A stretch of DNA of 64,000 nucleotides, taken from NCBI GenBank assembly GCA_035691305.1, contig DASSJF010000041.1:82599-146598 (forward strand), read 5' to 3'. A program made the position numbers and the translations under genes. This document shows, piece by piece, positions 25,649 to 34,117 of this stretch. Under the pieces are notes generated by a model, which saw nothing but the letters and a program-made list of their open reading frames with translations, was not told where the DNA came from and searched no databases. The DNA is from a bacterium. GTDB taxonomy: Bacteria > Sysuimicrobiota > Sysuimicrobiia > Sysuimicrobiales > Segetimicrobiaceae. How positions within the stretch are numbered: the stretch's first letter is position 1; every line of letters begins with the position of its first letter.

Positions 25649-27063
25649 CCGCGGAACTCTGCTGGACCTCCGGCCGCGACCTCGCCGCGCAGATCCGCCG
25701 CAAGGCCTTCTCGCCGGTCGAGGTCGTGGATGTGGTCCTCGAGCGGATCGAGCGGATCAACCCCGCGGTGAACGCGTACTGCACCGTGACGGCGGACCAG
25801 GCGCGCGAGTGCGCGCGCGCCGCCGAGCAGGCCGTGTCGCGCGGCGAGACGCTTGGGCCGCTGCACGGCGTCCCGTACTCGCTCAAGGACCTCACGCCGG
25901 CCCGCGGCGTCCGCACGACGATGGGCTCGAAGATCTTCGAGCACCAGGTGCCGGAGGAGGACGCGATTCTCGTCGAACGCCTCCGGGGCGCGGGCGCCAT
26001 TCTGGTCGGCAAGACCAACACGCCGGAGTTTGGCTGCAAGCCGTTCACGGACAACCGGATCTTCGGGGCGACGCGGAACCCATGGGCGCTCGACCGGTCG
26101 GCCGGCGGTTCGAGCGGCGGGGCGGCGGCCGCGGTGGCGAGCGGCCTCGCGCCGCTTGCGGAGGGCAGCGATCTTGCGGGATCCATCCGGCATCCCGCCG
26201 CGTGGTGCGGGGTCGTCGGGTTCAAGCCGTCGCAGGGGCGGGTGGCGCGCTATCCAAACGCCGCCGCGTGGAACGCGATGTCCACGAGCGGGCCGATCAC
26301 CCGTACCGTCGCCGACGCGGCGCTGATGTTCTCGGTCATGACGGGACCCGATCCGCGCGATCCGCTGGCGCTGCCCCACACGGGCGAGGACTGGGCCCGG
26401 CTCGCGGACGGCGCGCAGATCCGAGGCCTGCGGGCCGCCTGGACGCCCGACCTCGGCGGCGCGGCGGCGGTGGACCGCGGCGTGGCCGCCGTGTGCGAGG
26501 GCGCCGCGAAGCGGTTCGCCGACCTCGGGGCGGGCGTGGAACAGGCGTCGCCCGAAGTCGGGAACATCACCGATTCATTTCTCGCGCTCAACGCGGCGGT
26601 CCGGCTGGCAACCGTCGGCAGGTACCTGGAGCAGTGGCGCGAGCAGATGGATCCGATCCTCGTGCGGCGGCTCGAGTTGGGCCGCAGCCTCACGCCGGAC
26701 GACATCGGGCGCGCGGAGGTGGAGCGAACGGCCTACCATCACCGCCTGAGGCGCTTCTTCGAGCACCACGATCTTCTGCTGCTGCCGGCAACCGCCGTCG
26801 CGGCGACCCCGCTCGACCTTCCGTTGCCGGCGGAGATCGCCGGCCGGCGGATCACGCAGCACATCGACATGCTGCTGCCGACGTTCGCGTTCAACTTCAG
26901 CGCCTACCCGGCGATCACGGTGCCGTGCGGGTTCACCGACGAGGGGCTCCCGGTCGGGCTCCAGATCGTCGCCGGCTGGCAGCAGGACGCGAGAGTGCTC
27001 ACGGCCGCCGCGGCGTTCGAAGCGGCGTTCCCGTGGGCGGACCGGCGTCCGCCGGCCCGGTAA
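25645..27063 (+). CDS. Amidase signature family enzyme
   Basis: 472 residues. ATG 25645 overlaps the dioxygenase stop (ATGA). The complete Ser-cisSer-Lys triad is visible: Lys81 (YSLKDLT), Ser156 (GGSSGGAAA) and Ser180 ([10 protein letters not shown]), at the family spacing of 75 and 24 residues. The C-terminus contains the conserved [20 protein letters not shown]. It hydrolyses a carboxamide to acid and ammonia. Length and the absence of GatCB neighbours argue against GatA. It probably works with the dioxygenase in one catabolic route. Confidence 0.92.
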   Translation: MTAELCWTSGRDLAAQIRRKAFSPVEVVDVVLERIERINPAVNAYCTVTADQARECARAAEQAVSRGETLGPLHGVPYSLKDLTPARGVRTTMGSKIFEHQVPEEDAILVERLRGAGAILVGKTNTPEFGCKPFTDNRIFGATRNPWALDRSAGGSSGGAAAAVASGLAPLAEGSDLAGSIRHPAAWCGVVGFKPSQGRVARYPNAAAWNAMSTSGPITRTVADAALMFSVMTGPDPRDPLALPHTGEDWARLADGAQIRGLRAAWTPDLGGAAAVDRGVAAVCEGAAKRFADLGAGVEQASPEVGNITDSFLALNAAVRLATVGRYLEQWREQMDPILVRRLELGRSLTPDDIGRAEVERTAYHHRLRRFFEHHDLLLLPATAVAATPLDLPLPAEIAGRRITQHIDMLLPTFAFNFSAYPAITVPCGFTDEGLPVGLQIVAGWQQDARVLTAAAAFEAAFPWADRRPPAR

Positions 27064-27073
27064 ACGTTGGGCG

Positions 27074-27096
27074 GGGCGCGGCCTTGAGGCCGCCCC
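27074..27096. terminator. Hairpin between the convergent amidase and msrA genes
   Basis: GGCC/GGCC with loop TTGA at 27080-27091, extended by C-G and G-C pairs and, past a bulged C, three more G-C pairs. It lies 10 nt after the amidase stop and 34 nt from the msrA stop. There is no clear T-tract on either strand, so it is a likely but not classical terminator. Confidence 0.45.
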
Positions 27097-27129
27097 GCGG
27101 GGGTGTGCCGCGCGTCCGGACCGACGGCT

Positions 27130-27711
27130 CTACGTCGCCGCGGTCTGCTTCAGGCGCTCGCGGTAGGCTTTCCGGAACTTGGCGACCTTCGGGCCCACGA
27201 CCACCCGGCAGTACGGCTGGTTGGGGTTGTGCGCGAAGTACTCCTGATGGTAGTCCTCCGCTTTGTAGAACGCGGTGAACGGTTTGACCTCGGTGACGAT
27301 TGGGTTGCCGAATCGCCGCGCCTCGGTCAGTTCGCGAATCGCCTGCTCGGCCGTGGCCTTCTGCTCCGGCGAGTGGTAGAAGATCGCCGAGCGGTACTGC
27401 GTGCCGACGTCGTTGCCCTGGCGGTTGAGCGTTGTCGGGTCGTGAATGTTGAAGAAGACCTCGAGCAGATCCCGGTACGACAGGGTCCGCGGGTCGAAGG
27501 TGATCTGGACGACCTCCGCGTGCCCGGTCGTGCCGGTGCAGACCTGCTGGTACGACGGGTTCGGCACGGTGCCGCCGGCGTAGCCCGATTCGACGCGGAG
27601 CACGCCGTCGAGATCGTCATAGACGGCCTCGAGACACCAGAAGCAGCCGCCGGCCAGCGTGGCGGTCTCTTCTCGCGGCGTGTCGTGCTGCGCCCGGTCC
27701 GCTGCGTTCAT
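27130..27711 (-). CDS. msrA: Peptide methionine (S)-S-sulfoxide reductase
   Basis: 193 residues. The active site [13 protein letters not shown] gives catalytic Cys23 with Cys26 close by. Further MsrA features are [36 protein letters not shown] and [15 protein letters not shown] 27711 follows AAGGAGGG with good spacing. It repairs oxidised methionine using thioredoxin. No MsrB is fused or adjacent. Confidence 0.96.
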   Translation of the reverse strand: MNAADRAQHDTPREETATLAGGCFWCLEAVYDDLDGVLRVESGYAGGTVPNPSYQQVCTGTTGHAEVVQITFDPRTLSYRDLLEVFFNIHDPTTLNRQGNDVGTQYRSAIFYHSPEQKATAEQAIRELTEARRFGNPIVTEVKPFTAFYKAEDYHQEYFAHNPNQPYCRVVVGPKVAKFRKAYRERLKQTAAT

Positions 27712-27804
27712 CGGTGGCCCTCCTTGTCGGTCAGGCGGTCGGTTGCCGCTAGCATACCGCGCGGCGCGCCGGAATACAGGAGCCGTCTCCCGGTGACCCG
27801 AAGG

Positions 27805-28209
27805 CTAGCCCGTGGGGTCGGGCCGGCGAGCGGAATTGAGCAGTTGTTCGAGGACGCGCGGCAGATCCGCGGCGATCACGCCGTTGGTCGTCACCGCGTC
27901 GCAGCCCGCGAGCTGCGCCGCGCGGGCGCGTTTGGTGTCGCGGTGTCCGCAGAACCCGAGCAGGGGAATGCCGCGTGTCGCGCCGTCGGCCTTCATCCGG
28001 CGGATCGCGCCGGGCGCGTCGAATCCCCGGACGGCGAGATTGACGATCACCGCGCGGGGCCGGCTGTGGACGGCGGCGTCGAGCGCGTCCGCCGAGCGGA
28101 CGACGACCGCGCGGTATCCAAGCCGCTCGACCGACGCCGAGACCCGAGAAGACAGCAGCAGATCGTCGTCGGCGACGACGATCCGCGGTGGTTCCCCTGC
28201 GGACGTCAT
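27805..28209 (-). CDS. Degenerate response-regulator receiver domain protein (phospho-Asp replaced by Asn)
   Basis: 134 residues, a single CheY-like receiver without output domain. The acidic pocket is present (VVADDD, Asp14-16), but the phosphoryl-acceptor Asp is Asn57 (AVIVNLAVRGFD), and the switch Lys is missing (AGCDAVTTNG where G-x-D-x-x-x-x-K-P is expected). It therefore probably does not take up phosphate in the normal way and may act as a constitutive or protein-binding pseudo-receiver. Neighbours (SufT-like protein upstream, MsrA downstream, both on the same strand) give no clear partner. No histidine kinase is near. Confidence 0.7.
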   Translation of the reverse strand: MTSAGEPPRIVVADDDLLLSSRVSASVERLGYRAVVVRSADALDAAVHSRPRAVIVNLAVRGFDAPGAIRRMKADGATRGIPLLGFCGHRDTKRARAAQLAGCDAVTTNGVIAADLPRVLEQLLNSARRPDPTG

Positions 28210-28231
28210 GCCGGGCGCGGCGCCGCCGCCG

Positions 28232-28543
28232 CTAGACGGAGAACCCCATTGCCTGCAGCGAGAGACGGCCCTCGTCGGTGAGGCGCTCCGGCGACCACGG
28301 CGGATTCCAGACCATCTCCACGGCCGCGTTTTCGACGCCGTCGATGCCGAGCAGCTTCGATTCGATCTCGGCGATGATCTGCGGTCCGAGCGAGCAGCCC
28401 ACCGCCGTCAGTGTCATTTTCACGTTGACGACGTCGTCCACGATCGTGATGTCGTAGATCAGCCCCAGGTCCCAGATGTTGACGGGGATCTCGGGATCGA
28501 AGCAGGTTTTCAGAACGTCGATGACCTGGTCGCGCGTAACCAT
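28232..28543 (-). CDS. MIP18/DUF59-family Fe-S assembly protein (SufT/PaaD-like)
   Basis: 103 residues from ATG 28543, which has GGAGG 5 nt upstream. Family features: LKTCFDPEIPVNIWDLGLIYDI, VKMTLTAVGCSLGPQI with the conserved Cys, and EMVWNPPWSPERLTDEGR. Such proteins help load iron-sulfur clusters (SufT) or mature PaaABCE oxygenase. With no suf or paa genes beside it, the SufT role is more likely. Divergent from the UPF0182 gene. Confidence 0.88.
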   Translation of the reverse strand: MVTRDQVIDVLKTCFDPEIPVNIWDLGLIYDITIVDDVVNVKMTLTAVGCSLGPQIIAEIESKLLGIDGVENAAVEMVWNPPWSPERLTDEGRLSLQAMGFSV

Positions 28544-28599
28544 GGCACCCTCCGTCGCCTTCGCCCATTCTACCACGGCCGGCGGCGGGAGGTGTGGCG

Positions 28600-31359
28600 A
28601 TGAGGGCGCGGCCGGCGCTGCTCGCGGCGCTGGTGGCGGCGCTGCTCGTCTATCCCGCCGCCGCCCGCTGGTACACCGAATGGTTGTGGTTCGGGGAGGT
28701 CGGCTACCGGACGGTGTTCTGGGTGCCGTTCCTCTCGAGCGCGGCGGTGGCTGCCGCGGCGGCGCTCTCGGTGTTTCTGATCTTGTACCTGAACGCGCGA
28801 CCGCTCCTGCGGCTCCGGCCGATCGCGCGCGTCGTCGAGTTGCGGCCGGTCGGAGGGACGCGGACCTACCGTCGCATCGTCGGGGGCCTGTCGCCCGGAC
28901 GGCTGGCGGCGATGCTCGCCGCGGTGGTGGCGATCCTCGCCGCGCTCAGCGCGGCCGACTCCTGGCCGGTCTTTCAGACGTTTCTGCATCAGGTGCCGTT
29001 CGGCGTCCGGGATCCGGTGTTCGGCCGCGACGTCGCGTTCTACGTCTTCGCCCTCCCGGCGTACGAGGCGGTCTACGGCTGGCTGTTCGGCTGGCTTTTC
29101 GTCGCCCTGTTGGGCTCCGCCGCGGCGTACTATCTCGACCTCGTGCCGCTCGCGATCCGCGGCGTCTGGGCCGTGCCGCGCGGCGTCCGGGTGCACCTCA
29201 GCGTGCTGGCCGGCCTCCTGGTGCTGTTGCGTGGGGCCGGGTTCTGGCTCGACCGCTTCGGCATCCTCTATTCACCGCACGGCGCGGTGTACGGCGCCGG
29301 CTACGCGGATCTCCACGCGACCCTGCCCGCGCTCACCCTCCTCGCCGCGCTGTCCGCGGTGACCGGCGTGCTGCTGCTCGCTTCGACGCGCGCCCGCACG
29401 ATCCGCCCCGCGGTTGCGGCGCTCGTCGTGCTGCTGGCCGTGTGGATCGGCGGGACCGTTTTCTACCCGGCGTTCGTGCAGCAGGTCGAGGTCGCGCCGA
29501 ACGAGCTCGACCGGGAGCAGCCCTACATCCGGAACGGTATCGCGTCGACGCTGCGCGCGTACGGGCTCGATCGCGTCGAGGAGCAGTCGTTCCCGGCCAC
29601 GCTCAGCCTGACCCCGGCCGCGGTCGAGAGCAACCGGACGGTGCTCGACAGCGTGCGGCTCTGGGACTACCGGCCGCTCTTGCGGACGTACGCGCAGCTG
29701 CAGAGCCTGCGGCTGTACTACACGTTCACGGACGTCGGCATCGACCGCTACCGGATCAACGGCCGCGAGCAGCAGGTGATGCTGTCGGCGCGCGAGCTGG
29801 ACGTGGAGCGACTGCCGGACCAGGCCCGCACCTGGGTCAACGAGCACCTCGTCTTCACCCACGGGTTCGGACTCGTGATGACCCCGGTGAACCGGATTTC
29901 GGCCGAGGGGCTGCCGGAGTTCTACATTAAAGACATCCCGCCGCAGAGCACCATCGGTCTGACCGTCGCGCGGCCGCAGCTCTACTACAGCCTGCTCACC
30001 ACGCCGTACGTGGTCGTGAACACGCGCAACAAAGAACTGGACTACGCCCAGGGCGAGCAGAACGTGTACGCCACCTACGCCGGCCGGGGCGGCGTGCCGC
30101 TCACGGCGCCGCTGTCCCGGCTCGCGTTCGCGTCGCGGTTCGGTCACATGTCACTGTTATTGACCAACGACATCACGCCGCAGAGCCGCGTACTGTTCCA
30201 CCGCGACGTCCGGGACCGCGTCTCGCGGGTGGCGCCGTTTCTGAAGCTCGACCGGGATCCGTACCTCGTGCTGGCGGACGGCCGGCTGTTTTGGATTCTC
30301 GACGGCTACACGACGACCTCGAGGTATCCGTACGCGCGACCGACCGGCGGTCTCAACTACATCCGCAACTCCGTCAAAGCGGTCGTCGACGCGTACGACG
30401 GGACGGTCGACCTGTATGCGATCGCCCCCGCGGATCCGCTGCTCGAGACCTACGGGCGGATCTACCCGGGCCTGCTCAAGCCGTTCTCGGCGATGCCGCC
30501 GGCGCTCGCGGCGCACGTCCGGTACCCGGTCGATCTCTTCACGATTCAATCGGACGTCTACGCGACGTTTCACATGAAAGACCCGCGCGTCTTCTACAAC
30601 CGCGAGGACCTCTGGGGCATCCCGACCGAGCTGTTCGGGGGATCGCCCCAGCCGGTGGAGCCGTACTACGTGAACTTGAAGCTGGATCCCGCGCGCGGCG
30701 AGGAGTTCGCGCTGATCCTACCGTTCACGCCGTCCGGCAAGGACAACATGGTCGCCTGGATGGCCGCGCGCAGCGACCCGCCTAACTACGGGCGCCTCTT
30801 GGTCTATCGGTTCCCGAAGGACACGACCGTCTTCGGGCCGATGCAGATCGAGGCGCGGATCAATCAGGATCCGACGATCAGCGCGCAGCTCACTCTCTGG
30901 AATCAGATGGGCTCGCAGGTGATCCGGGGCAACCTGCTCGTCGTGCCGATCGGGGACTCGCTGCTGTACATCGAGCCGCTCTATCTACAGGCGCAGGGAA
31001 GCGCGCTGCCCGAGCTCAAGCGCGTCATCGTCGCCTACGGCGCTCAGATCGCGATGGAGCCGACGCTCGACGGGGCCGTGGCCCGTATCTTCGGGGCGAT
31101 GCCGGCGGCGTCCGCGCCTCAGCCGCCGTCGGGACCGCCGGCGTCCGCCGTCCCATCCGCGCCGGGCGCACCGCCCAAAGTCCCCGCGGGACGCGGCGCG
31201 GAATCCGCGCAGGTCGCCTCCCTGGTCGCCGAGGCCAACGCGCACTACGCGCGCGCGCAGGCGGCGCTCCGCGCCGGCGATTTCGCGACCTACGGCAAGG
31301 AGATCGACGCCCTCGGCCGCGCGCTCACCGAGTTGCGGCGCATCACCGGCACGCCGTAG
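28600..31359 (+). CDS. UPF0182-family large membrane protein
   Basis: 919 residues. ATG 28600 is preferred over GTG 28594 because GGAGG at 28588-28592 lies 7 nt before it. About seven hydrophobic spans fill residues 1-300, followed by a large extracytoplasmic region with YIRNGIASTLRAYGL, LWDYRPLLRTYAQLQSLR and ARTWVNEHLVFTHGFGLVM, all diagnostic of UPF0182. A Pro/Ala-rich linker and a short helical tail end the protein. Function is unknown. The family is known mainly from Actinobacteria, Cyanobacteria and some deep Firmicutes, which helps place the organism. Confidence 0.9.
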   Translation: MRARPALLAALVAALLVYPAAARWYTEWLWFGEVGYRTVFWVPFLSSAAVAAAAALSVFLILYLNARPLLRLRPIARVVELRPVGGTRTYRRIVGGLSPGRLAAMLAAVVAILAALSAADSWPVFQTFLHQVPFGVRDPVFGRDVAFYVFALPAYEAVYGWLFGWLFVALLGSAAAYYLDLVPLAIRGVWAVPRGVRVHLSVLAGLLVLLRGAGFWLDRFGILYSPHGAVYGAGYADLHATLPALTLLAALSAVTGVLLLASTRARTIRPAVAALVVLLAVWIGGTVFYPAFVQQVEVAPNELDREQPYIRNGIASTLRAYGLDRVEEQSFPATLSLTPAAVESNRTVLDSVRLWDYRPLLRTYAQLQSLRLYYTFTDVGIDRYRINGREQQVMLSARELDVERLPDQARTWVNEHLVFTHGFGLVMTPVNRISAEGLPEFYIKDIPPQSTIGLTVARPQLYYSLLTTPYVVVNTRNKELDYAQGEQNVYATYAGRGGVPLTAPLSRLAFASRFGHMSLLLTNDITPQSRVLFHRDVRDRVSRVAPFLKLDRDPYLVLADGRLFWILDGYTTTSRYPYARPTGGLNYIRNSVKAVVDAYDGTVDLYAIAPADPLLETYGRIYPGLLKPFSAMPPALAAHVRYPVDLFTIQSDVYATFHMKDPRVFYNREDLWGIPTELFGGSPQPVEPYYVNLKLDPARGEEFALILPFTPSGKDNMVAWMAARSDPPNYGRLLVYRFPKDTTVFGPMQIEARINQDPTISAQLTLWNQMGSQVIRGNLLVVPIGDSLLYIEPLYLQAQGSALPELKRVIVAYGAQIAMEPTLDGAVARIFGAMPAASAPQPPSGPPASAVPSAPGAPPKVPAGRGAESAQVASLVAEANAHYARAQAALRAGDFATYGKEIDALGRALTELRRITGTP

Positions 31360-31381
31360 CCCGGACTAGGACTCGGACCTC

Positions 31382-31789
31382 TTACCGGATCAGCACGTCC
31401 AGCTCGGGGAGCAGCACGATCCCGTCTTGGTCGCTCGCGGCTGTGTGGGCGACCAGCGCCGTGCAGGTTGTTCCGGACCGGTTCATCACGAGGTGGGGCA
31501 CGTCCGCCGGAATGAACATGAACTCGCCGGCGCCGGCCTCGAGGTGGTGCTCGAGCCGCGGCCCCCAAAACATCTCGGCGCGGCCGTCGATCACGTACGC
31601 GGCCGTCTCGATGCCGCGGTGGAGATGCGTCTTCGCCCGCGCGCCGTCCGGCATCTCGAGCACGGTCATGCAGATGGATTTCGAGCCCGCCGTGTCGCCG
31701 GTAAGCCCGCGCATGTAGGTGAGGCCCTGTTTGCCGTGGTACGCTTCGCCCGACCTGATGACGCGGCAGCCGTCCGCTCCGGTCTTCAC
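31382..31789 (-). CDS. Small cupin-domain protein
   Basis: 135 residues from GTG 31789, preceded by AAGGAG at 8-nt spacing; further upstream starts lack one. A single beta-barrel cupin is visible: THLHRGIETAAYVIDG carries the His-x-His-x-Glu metal motif, and PADVPHLVMNRS the second-motif His. Small monocupins include isomerases, dioxygenases and sensors; no specific activity can be assigned. It ends 22 nt from the UPF0182 stop, convergent with it. Confidence 0.78.
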   Translation of the reverse strand: MKTGADGCRVIRSGEAYHGKQGLTYMRGLTGDTAGSKSICMTVLEMPDGARAKTHLHRGIETAAYVIDGRAEMFWGPRLEHHLEAGAGEFMFIPADVPHLVMNRSGTTCTALVAHTAASDQDGIVLLPELDVLIR

Positions 31790-31842
31790 GGCTGGAACTC
31801 CTTTGGTTCGTATTTGATGAACGCCGCCGACGGGCGGGGCAT

Positions 31843-32412
31843 TCACTCGGAAAGCGTCAGCGCCGCCGCGTACTCGTCGGTCGTGTTCAAGTTCGTCAGG
31901 GACCGAAGATCCGGATCGAAGCGCCGCAGTTCGGCCGCGCCGAGCTCCGTGACCCTAAGGCCGCGCAGCACGTCGGCGTTGCGGCCGCCGCCGGCGAGCA
32001 CGCGCTTGATCGGTTCCAGGCACGCCGGCGTATACACGGCGTGGAGCGGTTCATAGTCCCGCACCCGGGGAATCACCACGTCCGCCGCGCCGGCGAGCGC
32101 GCCCATGTGGCGGACGAGCGCCGGACACAAAAACGGCATGTCGCAGCCGCAGACAAACGCCGGGCCGCCGGCTTCGAGTATGCCGGTGTAGATGCCGGCA
32201 AGCGCGCGGCGGTCCGGCAGCGCGTCGCGTACCGTCCGCAGCCCGATCGCCTCGTACGGTTCAGGGCGGTTCGCGACGACCAGGACGTCCCCGCAGGCCT
32301 CGCGCAGCCTCGCCGCCACCCGCTCGACGAGCGTCGTTCCGCCGAACGGCAGGAACGCCTTGTCGCGGCCCATGCGCCGGCTCTCGCCGCCGGCGAGAAT
32401 CACCCCGATCAC
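31843..32412 (-). CDS. mobA: Molybdenum cofactor guanylyltransferase
   Basis: 189 residues beginning at GTG 32412 with GVILAGGESRRMGRDKAFLPFGG, the nucleotide-binding loop of MobA. Other features are VRDALPDRRALAGIYTGI, FVCGCDMPFLCP with the metal-binding Asp, and LHAVYTPACLEPI. The enzyme adds GMP to molybdopterin to give the bis-MGD cofactor used by DMSO-reductase-type enzymes such as the one encoded at 46244-48286. No Shine-Dalgarno sequence precedes the GTG; instead a -10 element TATACT ends 6 nt before it, suggesting a leaderless mRNA. Confidence 0.92.
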   Translation of the reverse strand: MIGVILAGGESRRMGRDKAFLPFGGTTLVERVAARLREACGDVLVVANRPEPYEAIGLRTVRDALPDRRALAGIYTGILEAGGPAFVCGCDMPFLCPALVRHMGALAGAADVVIPRVRDYEPLHAVYTPACLEPIKRVLAGGGRNADVLRGLRVTELGAAELRRFDPDLRSLTNLNTTDEYAAALTLSE

Positions 32413-32418
32413 GGCCCG

Positions 32419-32445
32419 AGTATAGCACCGAGGGCCCGGACCCAA
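32419..32445 (-). promoter_or_regulatory. Predicted leaderless promoter of mobA
   Basis: On the minus strand TATACT (32424-32419) matches the sigma-70 -10 box in five of six positions and is followed by 6 nt and then GTG, placing the start of transcription on the first base of the codon. A TTGGGT element (32445-32440) stands 15 bp upstream as a weak -35. In this GC-rich DNA such an AT-rich hexamer stands out. Confidence 0.5.
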
Positions 32446-32521
32446 GGGTTTCGCGGACGGAGGGGGAAATGTTGCCGGAACGCGCGGCAGGCGCGGGCGG
32501 TTCACCCAGCGGAGGGGTGCC

Positions 32522-32833
32522 ATGGAAGATCTGCAGGCGCGCCAGGTGCTGAAGGAGTTCGGGATCCAGGTCACCCAGTTCATGGGCCGCCGCCGTGAGC
32601 TGCAGGAGCTGGCGGTCTCCGCCATCGACGGGGAGGACCGGGCCTCCGTGGCGGCCGTGCTCGCCGCGCTCGTGAGCGAGACCTCCGAGATGCACCGCCG
32701 CTGGCTGCAGGTGACCAACCTCGTGCTGGAAGAGGAGCGCCGGGCCTACAGCGAGATGGCGCGGTTGCTGGAGCAGGCCGGGCAGACCGAGATGCCGGCG
32801 GGTCCGCCGCCCCTGCCGGAGCGGTCCGAGTAG
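32522..32833 (+). CDS. Small helical protein of unknown function
   Basis: 103 residues. ATG 32522 follows GGAGGGG with good spacing, so it is likely real. The sequence is strongly alpha-helical and charged (ARQVLKEFGIQVTQFMGRR, then LVLEEERRAYSEMARLLEQ) and ends with a Pro-rich tail. A coiled coil or helical hairpin is likely. No membrane segment, signal peptide or known domain was recognised. It is divergent from mobA and convergent with the M42 peptidase. Confidence 0.6.
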   Translation: MEDLQARQVLKEFGIQVTQFMGRRRELQELAVSAIDGEDRASVAAVLAALVSETSEMHRRWLQVTNLVLEEERRAYSEMARLLEQAGQTEMPAGPPPLPERSE

Positions 32834-32949
32834 CAGCGCGGCCGAGCCCCGCCGGCTGCATCGCATCGCCAAAGTCTTTACGTTCGATCGGCGGCGCTTC
32901 AGCGTCTACCGCCCACCGTGTGCGGAGTCGCCGGCGCCGGTCCCTTAGC

Positions 32950-34002
32950 CTATTCGAACAGCCGCGGCACCTCGCGGACGAACGCGGTCACGAGCCGCAC
33001 GGTCGCATCGAAGTCGCTGAGCCGCAGCAGACTCAGCGGCGAGTGGATGTATCGGCAGGGGACGGAAACCGCGCCGGCAAGCACGCCCGCGCCGACCAGG
33101 TGAATCGCGCCGGCATCTGTGCCCCCGTACGCCGGCCGTTTGTGCTGGTACGGAATGTCGTTGGCCTCGGCGACCTGCTCCAGTGCGTGCACCATCTGCG
33201 GCCGTACGATCATCGAGCGGTCGGCGATCGTGATCGCCGTGCCGCCTCCGAGGCGCGTCACCTGCTTCGGCGCCGGCACGCCCGGCAGGTCCGAGGCGAC
33301 GGTGCCTTCGATCGCCAGCGCGACGTCCGGCGTGATCTGATAGGTGGCGGTGCGCGCGCCGCGGAGGCCGGTCTCTTCGCCCACCGTGAAGGCGCAGACG
33401 AGGGTCCCCTCAAGCGGCGCGCCCGCCAGGGCTTCGAGCGTCTTGATCAACACCGCGCATCCGGCGCGGTCGTCGAGGGCCTTCCCCATGATCAGGCCGT
33501 CGGGCAGGTGCTCGCACGGATACGCGATGACGGCGGGATCGCCGATGCGGACGCCCCGCTGCGCCACCTCGTCCGCGGAAGTCGCGCCGATGTCGAGATA
33601 CAGGGCGTCGAGCGGCACCGGCCGCTCGCGCTCGTCGCCGCTCAGAATGTGCGGCGGCAGCGTGCCGACGACGCCGCGCACGAGCGCGCCGTCCCGCGTC
33701 CGGATCGTCACGGCGTGCGCCAGCAGGAGCCGCGCGTCCCATCCGCCGATCGTCGTGAAGCGGAGAAAGCCCTCGCGCTCGACGTGCGTGATCATGAACC
33801 CGATCTCGTCCATGTGCGCGTCCAGCATGACCGTCCGGCCGGGGCCGCCGCGCCGGGTCACCAGCAGGTTGCCGAGCACGTCGGTGCGGACGTCGTCCGC
33901 CCACGGGGCGACGAGCGCCTCGATCACCCGGCGTACGTCGTCTTCAAACCCCGACACGCCGAAGGCGTTCGACAGCGAGCCGATCAGGCTGTGCGTTTCC
34001 AT
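32950..34002 (-). CDS. M42-family aminopeptidase (TET/FrvX type)
   Basis: 350 residues, the usual length. Metal ligands are visible: His63 in MLDAHMDEIGF, Asp177/178 in GKALDDRAGC, Glu209/210 in FTVGEETGLRGA, Glu232 in AIEGT and a late His in CRYIHSPLS. GGTDAGAIHL is also typical. M42 enzymes assemble into dodecameric cytoplasmic aminopeptidases that trim short peptides. Divergent from the M20 peptidase at 34118. Confidence 0.93.
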   Translation of the reverse strand: METHSLIGSLSNAFGVSGFEDDVRRVIEALVAPWADDVRTDVLGNLLVTRRGGPGRTVMLDAHMDEIGFMITHVEREGFLRFTTIGGWDARLLLAHAVTIRTRDGALVRGVVGTLPPHILSGDERERPVPLDALYLDIGATSADEVAQRGVRIGDPAVIAYPCEHLPDGLIMGKALDDRAGCAVLIKTLEALAGAPLEGTLVCAFTVGEETGLRGARTATYQITPDVALAIEGTVASDLPGVPAPKQVTRLGGGTAITIADRSMIVRPQMVHALEQVAEANDIPYQHKRPAYGGTDAGAIHLVGAGVLAGAVSVPCRYIHSPLSLLRLSDFDATVRLVTAFVREVPRLFE

Positions 34003-34117
34003 GAACTCGAATTTCCGGCCGCGCGGGGCCGCCTCCTGCGGTCGCGCGCGGCCAGGGAACGGGGCCTCGCGCGCGAATAAGAATAGTCTCCCCCATCAGC
34101 GTAGGAAGGAGCCTGCC

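Noticed and set aside
27130..27711. Selenocysteine in MsrA
   Set aside because: The catalytic residue in GGCFWC is an ordinary Cys codon.
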